Notes under the pieces: generated by a model
What the model saw: the letters and a program-made list of their open reading frames with translations, nothing else
What the model was told of the DNA's origin: nothing
Database searches by the model: none
Shown: positions 16,316-25,000 of the stretch, piece by piece
Numbering within the stretch: the stretch's first letter is position 1
How the letters are laid out: each line of letters opens with the position of its first letter
DNA from: Leucobacter massiliensis
Lineage (GTDB): Bacteria > Actinomycetota > Actinomycetes > Actinomycetales > Microbacteriaceae
Direction: 5' to 3'
Length of the DNA: 64,000 nt
NCBI RefSeq assembly: GCF_002982315.1
Contig: NZ_MWZD01000017.1
Location: 310,001-374,000, forward strand
Program-made: the position numbers and the translations under genes

Positions 16316-16409
16316 GCGCACTGCCGGAGCGGCCAATATCCAGTCGCAGGAACGTGCCACGTACCACTTTCGCGGAACTTCAGGCGATGGCCAGAAGATC
16401 GAGATTCGA

Positions 16410-16797
16410 GCAAAAGGGTGTACGCACAGCAGGCCCCACCGAAACCCGAGCAATCGACCGGGCGAGCAGTTTCCCTGGTTTACCAACGTTCTGCGCACGC
16501 GCACGCACGCGAGTTAGTCGCGTGACCGCCGCAGCCATGTACCAAAGTGCGTACACCCTTTTGCCTCTCGCGCTCCAAAAGGGTGTACGCGCTCTCGGCA
16601 GCGCCGCGACCTCGTTCTGCCGCGTGACTCCGCCACTTCTGACCGCTGATCCGCCGCAGAACCTGCGTACACCCTTTTGCGTTACCCAGTAGCAAAAGGG
16701 TGTACGCACGCTAGGGCAGCCCTGCGGCCCGGTTAGCCGCGTGATTCTGCGGTTCTCCGCCGCCGAACTGCCCCGATTCCTGCGTACACCCTTTTGC
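16410..16797. repeat. Array of six 17-bp repeats in alternating orientation (three inverted-repeat units)
   Basis: The motif GCAAAAGGGTGTACGCA occurs at 16410-16426 (+), 16548-16564 (-), 16576-16590 (+, 15 bp), 16664-16680 (-), 16692-16708 (+) and 16781-16797 (-). Orientation alternates strictly. This makes three units, each an inverted repeat enclosing 70-120 bp, and units are separated by about 11 bp. The enclosed sequences are related: each contains a version of GTTAGCCGCGTGATTCTGCGG near the middle. No convincing gene fills 16316-17068 apart from this array, the right arm sites and a terminator. Candidate roles are a replication origin or partition site for the excised element, a structured RNA array, or nested small mobile repeats. 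Confidence 0.8.
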
Positions 16798-16959
16798 GGA
16801 GCTCTCAATGCCCGACCCGGCGCAGCACCGGCGGCACGACGGTGCCCTGCGCCCGCGAAGCGGGGGCAGGGCACATGTCACAGACCCGTGCCGGGCCCGC
16901 GCCGACTTCTCAGCTCGCGCCGTTGCGGCTGGATCGCCGATCTTCGCTGAGACTACCGC

Positions 16960-17002
16960 TGTCTACCGCCAGAACATCATGCGGGTACTTTTGCGGGTAC
17001 TT
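16960..17002. promoter_or_regulatory. Right integrase/excisionase arm-type sites
   Basis: TGTCTACCGCC (16960-16970) is followed by two copies of GCGGGTACTT (16981-16990, 16993-17002) with the same 12-bp period as at the left end. The block lies 66 bp inside the right att core. Confidence 0.65.
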
Positions 17003-17026
17003 CGACACCTTCACGAGAAAAGCCAA

Positions 17027-17062
17027 CAGCCCCTGACCTGGTTTTCACCTGATCAGGGGCTG
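17027..17062. terminator. Element-borne terminator next to the right att site
   Basis: CAGCCCCTGA (17027-17036) pairs with TCAGGGGCTG (17053-17062) and is followed on the plus strand by five T's. On the minus strand it lies 7 bases beyond the tRNA-fMet acceptor end, so it replaces the tRNA's original terminator at 7786-7827, whose core it resembles. Confidence 0.75.
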
Positions 17063-17068
17063 TTTTTC

Positions 17069-17107
17069 GTTGCGGGGGCAGGATTTGAACCTACGACCTC
17101 CGGGTTA
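17069..17107. repeat. Right attachment site within tRNA-fMet
   Basis: Second copy of the 39-bp direct repeat, identical to 7833-7871. Here it forms the 3' half of the intact tRNA-fMet gene. Confidence 0.9.
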
Positions 17108-17143
17108 TGAGCCCGGCGAGCTACCGAACTGCTCCACCCCGCG
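17070..17143 (-). tRNA. Initiator tRNA-fMet (anticodon CAU)
   Basis: The 74-nt minus-strand sequence folds as a full cloverleaf and is close to bacterial initiator tRNA: it begins CGCGGGGTGGAGCAG and ends GCCCCCGCAA, giving the C1-A72 mismatch that marks initiators. The anticodon stem has the three G-C pairs (GGG-CTCATAA-CCC) that bind the ribosomal P site. CCA is not encoded. A TACTGT -10-like hexamer (17156-17161) lies 12 bases upstream. The gene is the integration target of the element on its left. Confidence 0.95.
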
Positions 17144-17298
17144 GCACAAGAATTAACAGTAGCACGGATCCCGCCGAGGTGCGAATCGGGGGCGGCCGAG
17201 CGCTGTGGGCGGGCGTGTCGCGACGCTCGCGCGGAAGCGCAGCATCGACGGTGACGCGCGATCGCGCGTTCACGATCCGCACGCTCAGGAGGAACTCC

Positions 17299-17487
17299 AT
17301 GTCCAGAACCGATCCCCGAAGACCGCGCGCCGTCCCCGAGCCCACGGGCGCGGTGCGCTCCGCCCGCGCCGGCGGCCTCGCCCGCCGGCTTGCCGCGGGC
17401 AAGGCCCCGGTCAGGGCGGTGTCCGCGCGGTCGGTGCGGTGGCACCGGGCCGAGGGGGAGCGGGTGATGCGCGGGGGTGAGCGCTGA
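17299..17487 (+). CDS. Small basic protein, first gene of the ParB-like operon
   Basis: A 62-residue, strongly basic protein (about 16 arginines) with no recognisable domain. A good ribosome binding site, AGGAGGA, lies 6 bases before the ATG at 17299. The stop overlaps the next start (TGATG), coupling it to the Cys-rich protein gene. Such a composition suits a nucleic-acid-binding protein, but that is a guess. Confidence 0.5.
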   Translation: MSRTDPRRPRAVPEPTGAVRSARAGGLARRLAAGKAPVRAVSARSVRWHRAEGERVMRGGER

Positions 17488-17852
17488 TGGGGCGCGTGGT
17501 TCGGCGCGAGGTGGTCGCGGTGCGGTGCGAACTCGCGACACGGCGACGCGGCGCACCGAGCTGCGCTGCGGTGGCGCCGCTGACTCCCAGGCCCGCGGGA
17601 TGCGGCTGGGAGGAGCAGGTGACGGAACTGGCTCGCCTGGTCGACGCAGGATGGGCGTTCGTGCTCTGCGCCTCATTGCGCTGCTACTGCAGCACGCACG
17701 CCGACCGCGTGCGTGACTGTACCTGCCGCACCCACCCGGATCGCTCGCACCTCTGTGCGGCGCACGGCGATGCCGAGGGGCTGGTGTGGACCGCGAGGCA
17801 GCTGCCGGCCGCGGCGGCCGCGGAGCTGGCGCAGCCGGGGGCCGCGGCGTGA
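17487..17852 (+). CDS. Cys/His-rich small protein, putative zinc-binding, unknown function
   Basis: A 121-residue protein. The C-terminal half carries a dense cluster, CASLRCYCSTHADRVRDC followed by TCRTHPDRSHLCAAH: seven cysteines and several histidines within about 35 residues, which suggests one or two zinc sites. It is translationally coupled to both neighbours (TGATG upstream, GTGA downstream). No family is recognised. Confidence 0.5.
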   Translation: MGRVVRREVVAVRCELATRRRGAPSCAAVAPLTPRPAGCGWEEQVTELARLVDAGWAFVLCASLRCYCSTHADRVRDCTCRTHPDRSHLCAAHGDAEGLVWTARQLPAAAAAELAQPGAAA

Positions 17853-18913
17853 GCGAGGGGGTGAACCGGCACGAGTTCCGTCAGCGCTGGCGTCCGCTCT
17901 CGGTGGATGAGGTGATCGTGCGGAAGCGGCAGCGGAAGCTGAACTCCGAGCATGTGCGTCAGTTGAGGGAATCTTTCGACGCGCTGGGCGGGCAGCTGCA
18001 GCTCCAGCCGATCGTGGTCGACTCGTGCATGGTCCTCGTCGACGGTGCTCATCGGCTACAGGCTGCGAAGGAAGCCGGGTGGACGCACATCTCGGCGCTT
18101 GTGCTCGACGGAGTGAGTGACGAGGACCGGCGTCTGCTGGAGGTGGAAGCGAACCGAGTGCGGCTCCAGCTGAGCCCGGTAGAGCTCGAGGAGGCGTGGA
18201 AGAACGTTTACGAACCCGCATTCCGCGCGCGAGCGAGGAGGCGGCAGGCCGAGGGCGGAACGCGGGGGCTCCTCACCCGCGGTGTCATCGGCGCGGCCGC
18301 GCATTCGTCGTCAGTTACTGGAAGTTCCAGTAACTGGATCTCGACGACGGGCACGGATCCCGCCGGGCGCGTGTCGCTGCCGCGGGCGGCGAAGGAAGCG
18401 ACGGGCCTGTCGATCGAGACGCTGAACAAGATCACGGAAATCCGTGCGCTCTCGGAGTCGGAGTCCGTTCCGGAGGAGTTGCGTGAGGCTGCTCGACGAG
18501 GGCTGGAGAAGCTCACGAGGCCGGGAGCGCCAGTGGATGCGGTGCACAGGGCCTTGCTGCTGCGGCAGGAGCGGGCGCGTCGCGCTGCGCTGCATCCGGC
18601 GGAGCTGCGACGTCAGGAGCTTGAGAGGATCCTGGACCAAGCGGTGAGGGAGACGACGCTACTCGCCGAGCGGTTCGCCGGCTCCTGGGGAGAGGAACTG
18701 GCTGCCGCGGCGAGACTCGGGCGAGGCGCCGCAGAATCCCTGCGGGCGGTACGCGTCGCGTTGACCCGAGCGCTCGCATCGACGGTGGTCCGCGAGTGCC
18801 AGCTGGATCCTATTCCCGTGAGCCGGCTGTCCCGCGTCGGCGGAGAGGTGACACGGATGCTGTCGGAGCAGTCCATCACGGGGCTGGAGCTGGAGGCCGA
18901 CGATGTCCGGTGA
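17849..18913 (+). CDS. ParB-like (ParB/Srx fold) protein
   Basis: A 354-residue protein. Residues about 15-115 form a ParB N-terminal domain: PLSVDEVIVRKRQRKL, LQPIVVDSCMVLVDGAHRL (the DGxHR box typical of ParB/sulfiredoxin folds) and QAAKEAGW. ParB proteins of this type can hydrolyse CTP or act as nucleases, and bind DNA; the GxHRL variant is common in phage and plasmid relatives. The rest has helical, Arg/Glu-rich segments and no clear HTH. The GTG at 17849 overlaps the previous stop (GTGA), and its end overlaps the next gene by 11 bases. There is no ParA nearby, so chromosome-type partition is unlikely; a regulatory role is possible. A 25-bp palindrome lies inside the gene at 18312-18336. 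Confidence 0.65.
   Translation: MSEGVNRHEFRQRWRPLSVDEVIVRKRQRKLNSEHVRQLRESFDALGGQLQLQPIVVDSCMVLVDGAHRLQAAKEAGWTHISALVLDGVSDEDRRLLEVEANRVRLQLSPVELEEAWKNVYEPAFRARARRRQAEGGTRGLLTRGVIGAAAHSSSVTGSSSNWISTTGTDPAGRVSLPRAAKEATGLSIETLNKITEIRALSESESVPEELREAARRGLEKLTRPGAPVDAVHRALLLRQERARRAALHPAELRRQELERILDQAVRETTLLAERFAGSWGEELAAAARLGRGAAESLRAVRVALTRALASTVVRECQLDPIPVSRLSRVGGEVTRMLSEQSITGLELEADDVR
18312..18336. repeat. 25-bp perfect palindrome inside the ParB-like gene
   Basis: CAGTTACTGGAA (18312-18323) and TTCCAGTAACTG (18325-18336) are exact complements with a single central G. The site is markedly AT-richer than its surroundings. parS sites are often near or within parB genes, so this may be a binding site for the encoded protein. 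Confidence 0.6.
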
Positions 18914-19730
18914 CGGGCACGAGTTCGAGCCGTTCCCGGCGCGAGCGGCGGGAGTCAGCCGCTTCGATGCGCGTCGCCAGCGAGCCGCGCTCGCGGAGTT
19001 CGCGGCGGATGGCGCGGCGTTCCTCCGCAAGTCGGAGGGGCTCGCGTTCATCGAACAGCTGTACGTGTTCTTCGTGCCCAAGCTCATGGCTCTCGCTGCC
19101 AGCTACGGTTATGCGCTGGATCGAGATGAGGCGGCGAACGTGATCCTGGAGCGGCTCCTGTCCTCGCGGCGGCGGGGCGAGAAGGGTGCGGCGCGGCGGG
19201 CGGCTGCTGCCGAGAGCCCCTTCGGCTACCTGTGGGCGTGCGCAGTCGACTGGGTGCGTCGCCAGTGGGGGACGCGGGCCGCCCCCTTGGAGCGGGCGGC
19301 GGACGCGGGGACCTCATTCGAGGTGCCGGAACGCGAATCGCCGTACACGCCCCTCGAGGAGGTGGTTCGGCTGACGTTCGCAGTCCTGGCGGAGGCGATG
19401 GGCGAGGAGGAGCGCGGGGCGGTGTACGAACTGCTGAGGTGGCTTGCGCTGAACCCGCCGCAGCGCCTCTCGTACGAGGCCGAGGACCGGATCGCGGCGC
19501 ACCGTCGCTGCCCGAAGCTCACGGCCGAGCAGGTCGTCGCCGTGATGAAGATCGCCCGCGGCGCCCGCCCGAACACGGCGGCGACCAGCTTGATGGGCCA
19601 GTTCCTCCTCGACCCCGGCTTCCGGCCGTCGCAGTCGGGGTCGCATGCCCGGGCGCTGACGCGCTTCAGGCGCGAGTTCCGTGCCGGCGCTGCGACCTTG
19701 CGGACGCGAGCGGCAGGGAGCGCGAGGTGA
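18903..19730 (+). CDS. Unknown protein with a possible sigma-70-region-2-like segment
   Basis: A 275-residue protein, last gene of the ParB-like operon (its ATG overlaps the ParB-like stop by 11 bases). The stretch IEQLYVFFVPKLMALAASYG with DEAANVILERLL, then SPFGYLWACAVDWVRRQWG, recalls sigma-70 region 2 (helices that bind the polymerase and -10 DNA), and a later helical part could stand in for region 4. The resemblance is weak. It may be a replication or packaging protein instead. No terminator is obvious directly after it; the promoter of the SLH gene follows. Confidence 0.4.
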   Translation: MSGDGHEFEPFPARAAGVSRFDARRQRAALAEFAADGAAFLRKSEGLAFIEQLYVFFVPKLMALAASYGYALDRDEAANVILERLLSSRRRGEKGAARRAAAAESPFGYLWACAVDWVRRQWGTRAAPLERAADAGTSFEVPERESPYTPLEEVVRLTFAVLAEAMGEEERGAVYELLRWLALNPPQRLSYEAEDRIAAHRRCPKLTAEQVVAVMKIARGARPNTAATSLMGQFLLDPGFRPSQSGSHARALTRFRREFRAGAATLRTRAAGSAR

Positions 19731-19830
19731 GATCCGCTCCGCGGATCGGGGGCGGATCCGGGGCCGCTCGGGCGCCGACACCGCGGGCGCCGGGCCGGAT
19801 GAGGAGGTGCCCTGGTGCGCACCGTGTTCC

Positions 19831-19858
19831 GTGACGCTCCCCGGAGCTGTCGTATACT
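19831..19858 (+). promoter_or_regulatory. Promoter of the SLH/CAP gene
   Basis: A -35-like GTGACG (19831-19836) and -10 TATACT (19853-19858) are 16 bp apart; the gene's AAGGAGGAG ribosome binding site lies at 19872-19880. Confidence 0.55.
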
Positions 19859-19882
19859 CACAGAAACAGGCAAGGAGGAGCA

Positions 19883-21853
19883 ATGGGACTCCGCGGTGTA
19901 ACCAAAGTTTTAGCCGTCATGTTACTGTGCGGGCTGTTCCCGGGCGGTCCCGGTGCACCGCCGATCGCAGGCCCTCCAGCGCCGTCCGCGGCTGATGCCC
20001 GTGTCGCGACTGCGGGAGCCACCTTGCCGGTATCCGGGGGGACCAGGCGGTTCGCGGACGTGCCGCGCTCGCATCAGTTCTACCGGCCGATCACGTGGAT
20101 GTATGCGGAGGGCCTGTCCACGGGGATCAAGTCGGCCGCGGGGGTGCGGTATGCGCCGAAGGACGGCGTGTCGCGGGAGGCGATGGCTGTGTTCCTGTAC
20201 CGGATGGAGGGTGCCACGTATCGTGGTCCTGCTCGGTCGCCGTTCGTGGATGTGCGCCCGGGGGATAAGTTCTATGACGAGATCGCGTGGATGTACGCGG
20301 AGGGCTTGTCGACCGGCATCAAGCAGGCGTCGGGGAAGCCGAAGTACGCGCCGAAGGCGACGGTGTCGCGCGAGGCGATGGCCGCGTTCATCTACCGCCT
20401 CGAAGGCGCTCGCGCCGGCGTGCCCGCGGTGTCGCCATTCGCTGATTTACGGCGGGGCGATCCGTTCTACCGCGAGATCGCGTGGATGTACGCCGAGGGC
20501 CTGTCTACCGGGATCAAGCAGAAGTCGGGGAAGCCGAAGTACGCGCCGAAGGCGCGGGTGTCTCGTGAGGCGATGGCAGCGTTCCTCTACCGGCTGGCAG
20601 GTGAGCCGGCGGTCATCGATTCCGGTTCGCTGACGATTGCTGGCACGCCCGCGGTGGGGGAGACCGTGACCGCGCAGACGGACGGCTGGCAGCCGGAAGG
20701 GGTGTTGTTCACGTACCAGTGGTTCCTCGACGGCGCATCGATTGCGGGGGCGATTGGCCGCTCGCTCGTGCTGGATGCCTCGGCCGAGGGGAAGCGGGTG
20801 CAGGTCCGGGTGCGGGCGAGCGTGCCAGGGGCGGTCGCGGTGTCGATGACGTCGCCGCCGAGCCTGGTGGCTCCGAAGCAGCTTGATCCGACGCCTGGGA
20901 CGCGGCCGACGATCTCGGGGACGGCGCAGGTCGGGAAGACCGTCACCGTTCGGCTGGGCTCGTGGGCGGTGCCCCCGTCCGTGTCGTGGCTGATCGACGG
21001 GAAGACCGTGGGCACGGGCGCCTCGCTCGTGCTCGCTCCCGAGCACGGCGGGAAGACGCTCGCGGTGCGGGCGACGGCGCAAGCACCGGGGTACGTGGCG
21101 ACCACGCTGCAGAGCAGTCCGGTCACGGTCGCGCTCGGGAAGATCACGGGGACCAAGCCGAAGATCGTCGGGTCGATCCGCGCCGCGGAGACGGTGTCCG
21201 TGGACGCGGGGGCCTGGTCGGTACAGCCGAAGACATACTGGGTTCCCAATCTGCAGAAAGCGCTCGATACGGGCGGCAGTCTCGACCCCGATGACGAGGA
21301 CTTCGTCGGCAACCTCTACCGCCCGTCGAGTACGTTTACGCTCTGGGACGAAGGAACGACCATCACGGTCATCGCCGTAGCTGACGCGCCGGGCTACGGG
21401 CGCTTGGTGATGGTCAGCGACACGTACACGGTGCTGGGCTTGGACACGGCCGCGGTCGAGAAGGAGATCCATCGGCTCGTCAACGAGTACCGGGTGTCGC
21501 AGGGGCTGCAGGCGATGGTGTGGGACGACCGCCTCGCGTTGGGTGCGCGGACGTGGGTGCAGCAGCTCAACGCCACCGAGACCTTCACCCACTCGACCAC
21601 CGAGTGGCGCAAGCAGTACGCCTCCACCACCTGGGGCACCGGGGAGAACATCGGCCGCTTCTGCGGTTCGGGTTCCAGCACGGTTGCCTCGGCCGCAAAC
21701 GGAGCGGTGAAGAGGTGGATCGCTTCAAGCGATCATCTTCGCAACATCACGACTTCGAGTTGGGATACCACTGGCGTCGGTGTCGACGTGCGGACGTTCA
21801 GGGACGGCCTCATGTGCGTCACCTCCTCGCAGATCTTTGAGAATCGCCCCTGA
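19883..21853 (+). CDS. Exported SLH / Ig-like / CAP-domain surface protein
   Basis: A 656-residue secreted protein. A signal peptide (KVLAVMLLCGLFPG...) is followed by three SLH-like repeats at residues about 55-110, 119-175 and 185-238, each with F-A/V-D, ITWMYAEGLSTGIK and VSREAMAAFLYR; these usually bind secondary wall polymers. Two Ig-like/bacterial A2-type modules follow (about 250-335, 340-425; GETVTAQTDGW, GKTVTVRLGSW). The C-terminus (from about 521) is a CAP/SCP domain: LVNEYRVSQGLQAMVWDDRLALGARTW, THS and GENIG. CAP domains bind lipids or have proteolytic relatives. A strong RBS precedes the ATG. Confidence 0.85.
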   Translation: MGLRGVTKVLAVMLLCGLFPGGPGAPPIAGPPAPSAADARVATAGATLPVSGGTRRFADVPRSHQFYRPITWMYAEGLSTGIKSAAGVRYAPKDGVSREAMAVFLYRMEGATYRGPARSPFVDVRPGDKFYDEIAWMYAEGLSTGIKQASGKPKYAPKATVSREAMAAFIYRLEGARAGVPAVSPFADLRRGDPFYREIAWMYAEGLSTGIKQKSGKPKYAPKARVSREAMAAFLYRLAGEPAVIDSGSLTIAGTPAVGETVTAQTDGWQPEGVLFTYQWFLDGASIAGAIGRSLVLDASAEGKRVQVRVRASVPGAVAVSMTSPPSLVAPKQLDPTPGTRPTISGTAQVGKTVTVRLGSWAVPPSVSWLIDGKTVGTGASLVLAPEHGGKTLAVRATAQAPGYVATTLQSSPVTVALGKITGTKPKIVGSIRAAETVSVDAGAWSVQPKTYWVPNLQKALDTGGSLDPDDEDFVGNLYRPSSTFTLWDEGTTITVIAVADAPGYGRLVMVSDTYTVLGLDTAAVEKEIHRLVNEYRVSQGLQAMVWDDRLALGARTWVQQLNATETFTHSTTEWRKQYASTTWGTGENIGRFCGSGSSTVASAANGAVKRWIASSDHLRNITTSSWDTTGVGVDVRTFRDGLMCVTSSQIFENRP

Positions 21854-21869
21854 GCTACACCCTCCTCTT

Positions 21870-21908
21870 CAGCGGCACCCCGGGCGTTCCGTTCCCGAGG
21901 TGCCGCTG
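21870..21908 (+). terminator. Terminator after the SLH/CAP gene
   Basis: CAGCGGCACC (21870-21879) pairs with GGTGCCGCTG (21899-21908), followed by TTCTT, 17 bases after the stop. Confidence 0.8.
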
Positions 21909-22016
21909 TTCTTCGTGACTGCGCGCAGGGCTCCTTCTTCATAGGTGAGCGGCTCCCTGCGATCCGAGGGGAGTCGTTCGCCGAGGCAAACGGATACCCC
22001 ATGAAGGAGGATGTCG

Positions 22017-25000
22017 ATGCGATCGACCCACCACACTGCAGACGGGCCGCCCCGGTCTGCACGAGCGAAGCGCGGCCGCAGCCGGCGCTTCGCCGCCTCT
22101 CTGCTGGCCGGGCTGATGCTGGCCGGTACGATCCCCGCTGTCGGCGTCACCGCGGCGACCCCGGCACGCGCGGAGACGGGGTACTCCTCGTCGTCGATTC
22201 TCGGGCAGGGCGCTCGCCCCTTCTTCGCGTATGTGAAGGCGGGCGAGTACCTGTGGGTGAAGACGGACCAGGAGACCGACTACATCAAGTCCCAGACGGG
22301 CACGGAGTACTCCTGGTCCGCCGGAGGTCGCCTGTACGGGCCGGCAGCGGAGGACGGCGTGTGGCAGGTGTACCTCGCCACCGGAGACCCCGACAACCCG
22401 GAGGGTTCCTGGGAGATCGAGGCCCGCACCGGCTCGTCCGCGTCGACCGCGGTCGACGGGCGGGTGTGGACGAACCGGTACTACACGCGCCAGACCGACG
22501 GCGAGAACCCGGCGCAGGCGAACCTGGACTTCTGGATGGTGAACGACACCGGCTACCAGTACCGGGTGGAGCTCAGGGGCTTCCGTGGCATGAACTCGGT
22601 GATCCAGGCGGATGCGATCGGGAACATGACCGAGGCCGGCTCCTGCATCTCGGCCTATGAGTCCGTCGAGTACCGTTCGGGTCAGGAAGCCACGATGAAC
22701 TGCGGCGACCTCTACCGCATCTTCTTCGCACAGCCCGCGGCCGACCTCCCAGCCACGGCGAACATGGCCGGCAAGACCGTGTACGTCGCGCCGCCGCCCC
22801 TGACGAAGCAGGGACTCGAGGACGAGTCGGAGCTCAGCTATGTGAAGGCCAAGCCGGGGTCCTTCGCCGGGACGTTCACGGCGAAGATCCCGCCGCGTTT
22901 CGAGGGCAACTACGTGCTCCAGATCGACACGAACGGGAACGACTCCTACGGGGATCCCGGCGACCTCTCCTTCCCCCGGAGCGCCGATGGGTCGGGCTCC
23001 TACCCGTTCGTGTGGGACGGGAAGGACAAGTCCGGGAAGGCGGTCCCGGTGTCGGGAAAGAAGATGAACGCCCGCATCCTGTTCAGCAAGGTCGGCGAGA
23101 TGCACATCATTCAGCGCGACGTGGAGGGCCGTGACGGCATCCGTGTCACGCGCATGAACGGTGACAAACCGGGGGACCAGACCGTTTCGTGGGATGATTC
23201 CAGCCTGTCCAAGAGCAACCGTTCGACGGTCACGGCCGTGCTGGATGCCGGCGACGGCGTGGACTCGTCCGGTGTCGTGCATGGGTGGGACTACGACTAC
23301 TCCGCAGGCTGCCACGAGATGGAGGATCGATGCGGGGCGTGGGGTAATAACCGGTCGATCGACGACTGGGTGGTGAACGCGGTCGACGCCAAAGCGGAGG
23401 TGCAGGCGTTTGGTGGTGATCCGTCGATCGCGCTGGAGAAGACCGCGGACCGCAGCAGCTATTCCGCGGCGGGGGAGGTCGTGACGTACACCTTCCGTGT
23501 GACGAACACCGGGAACCTCGATCTTGAGAACGTCGCGGTGACCGAGACCGAGTTCTCGGGCGCCGGCGAGCTGTCGCCGGTGGTGTGCCCGGCGACGACG
23601 CTCGGCGCGGGCGCCTGGATGGACTGCACCGCCACCTACACGGTGCAGCAGGCAGACGTGGAGCGGGGCACGATCACCAACGCGGCCCTCGCAACGGGCA
23701 CTCCGCCCGGCGAGGACCCCGTCGCCTCGCGACCGGATGACGTGGAGATCCCCGCGGCCGACCGGCCCGTGATCTCCCTGCTGAAAGAGATCGCGAACCC
23801 CGCAGCCGGGAGCCCCGGCTGGTCATCGTCGACGAGCTTCGAGAAGGACCAGACCCTGGAATACCGCTTCACGGTGAAGAACACGGGGAATCTCACGCTC
23901 ACGAACATCGCGGTCGAGGAGGCCGCGTGGAACGGATCGGGCAGCCTCTTCGCGCTCGCGTGCCCCGCCGATCTCGTGCTCCCACCGGGCGAGGCGACCG
24001 TGTGCACCGCCACCTACACGCCGGCGTCGCAGGAGGACGTGGACCGGGGCACGATCGACAACACGGCAGTCGCGCACGGCGACGCGGTCCGGCATCCGGA
24101 CGTGACCTCTGACCCGTCGTCTGCGGTCGCGGTCGCACCGCACGCACCGGCGCTGCAACTCGTGAAGACCGCCGACAAGACCGAATACACGGCACCCGGC
24201 GAGGTCATCACCTACACCTTCACCGTGACGAACGTGGGCAACCTGACCATGCGCGACATCGCCGTCACCGAGACGCAGTTCTCGGGCGCCGGCGAGATGA
24301 CCCCGGTCGCGTGCCCCGCCGACGTCGTCCTCGCACCGGCCGAGTCCACCGAGTGCACTGCCAGCTACACGGTGCAGCAGGCGGACCTCGACCGCGGCGA
24401 GATCACGAACGCGGCAACCGCAAGCGGCACCCCGCCGGACGGGCCGCCGGTGGAGACGCCACCCAGCGAGGTCGAAGTGCCCGGCATCCAGACCCCGCGC
24501 CTCGCCCTCGACAAGACCGTTGACCGCGACAGCTACCGCGTCGGCGATGTGCTGAACTACTCCTTCACAGTCACCAACGACGGCAACGTCACGGTCGACG
24601 AGGTCAGCGTGGAGGAGCTCGACTTCACCGGCGCTGGCGAGATGAGCCCGGTCGCGTGCCCGGCCGACGTGGTTCTCGCCCCCGGCGAGTCGACTGTATG
24701 CACCGCCACCTACACGGCGACGCAGGCGGACGTGGACGCCGGAGGGATCGACAACCTCGCGATCGCCCACGGCACAGACCCCGGCGACACGCCAGTGGAC
24801 TCCAACGAAGACCCCGCCGAGGTGCCGACCGTCTGGGAATCGCAGCTCGTCCTCGAGAAGAGCATCGACCAGCCCACGTACCAGGCCGGTGACACGCTCA
24901 CGTACACCTTCACCGTGACGAACACCGGCACCGTGACTGAGTACAACGTCACGGTCGAGGAGGTGTCCTTCAACGGGTCCGGCACCATCAGTGAGATCGC

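Larger units (their letters stand above)
7833..17107. mobile_element. Integrative mobilizable element in tRNA-fMet, about 9.2 kb
   Basis: The element is bounded by identical 39-bp copies of the tRNA-fMet 3' half (7833-7871 and 17069-17107). The integrase gene sits next to the left end. Cargo, left to right: integrase, excisionase-like protein, RepB-like initiator, small coiled-coil protein, MobC, MobA relaxase, then on the minus strand a three-gene envelope operon, an XRE regulator and a repeat array. No type IV secretion or FtsK/Tra translocase gene is present, so it would need a helper for transfer; this makes it mobilizable rather than self-transmissible. The incoming element recreated the tRNA 3' half and a terminator at its right end, so the host tRNA remains intact. 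Confidence 0.9.

Noticed and set aside
16354-16692. Plus-strand frame over the repeat array
   Set aside because: Its repeated RTP/VRT peptides come from the 17-bp repeats themselves; no start signal or protein character.
16410-16797. The repeat array as a CRISPR
   Set aside because: CRISPR repeats are in one orientation with even spacers. Here orientation alternates, spacing switches between about 11 and 70-120 bp, the 'spacers' resemble one another, and there is no cas gene.
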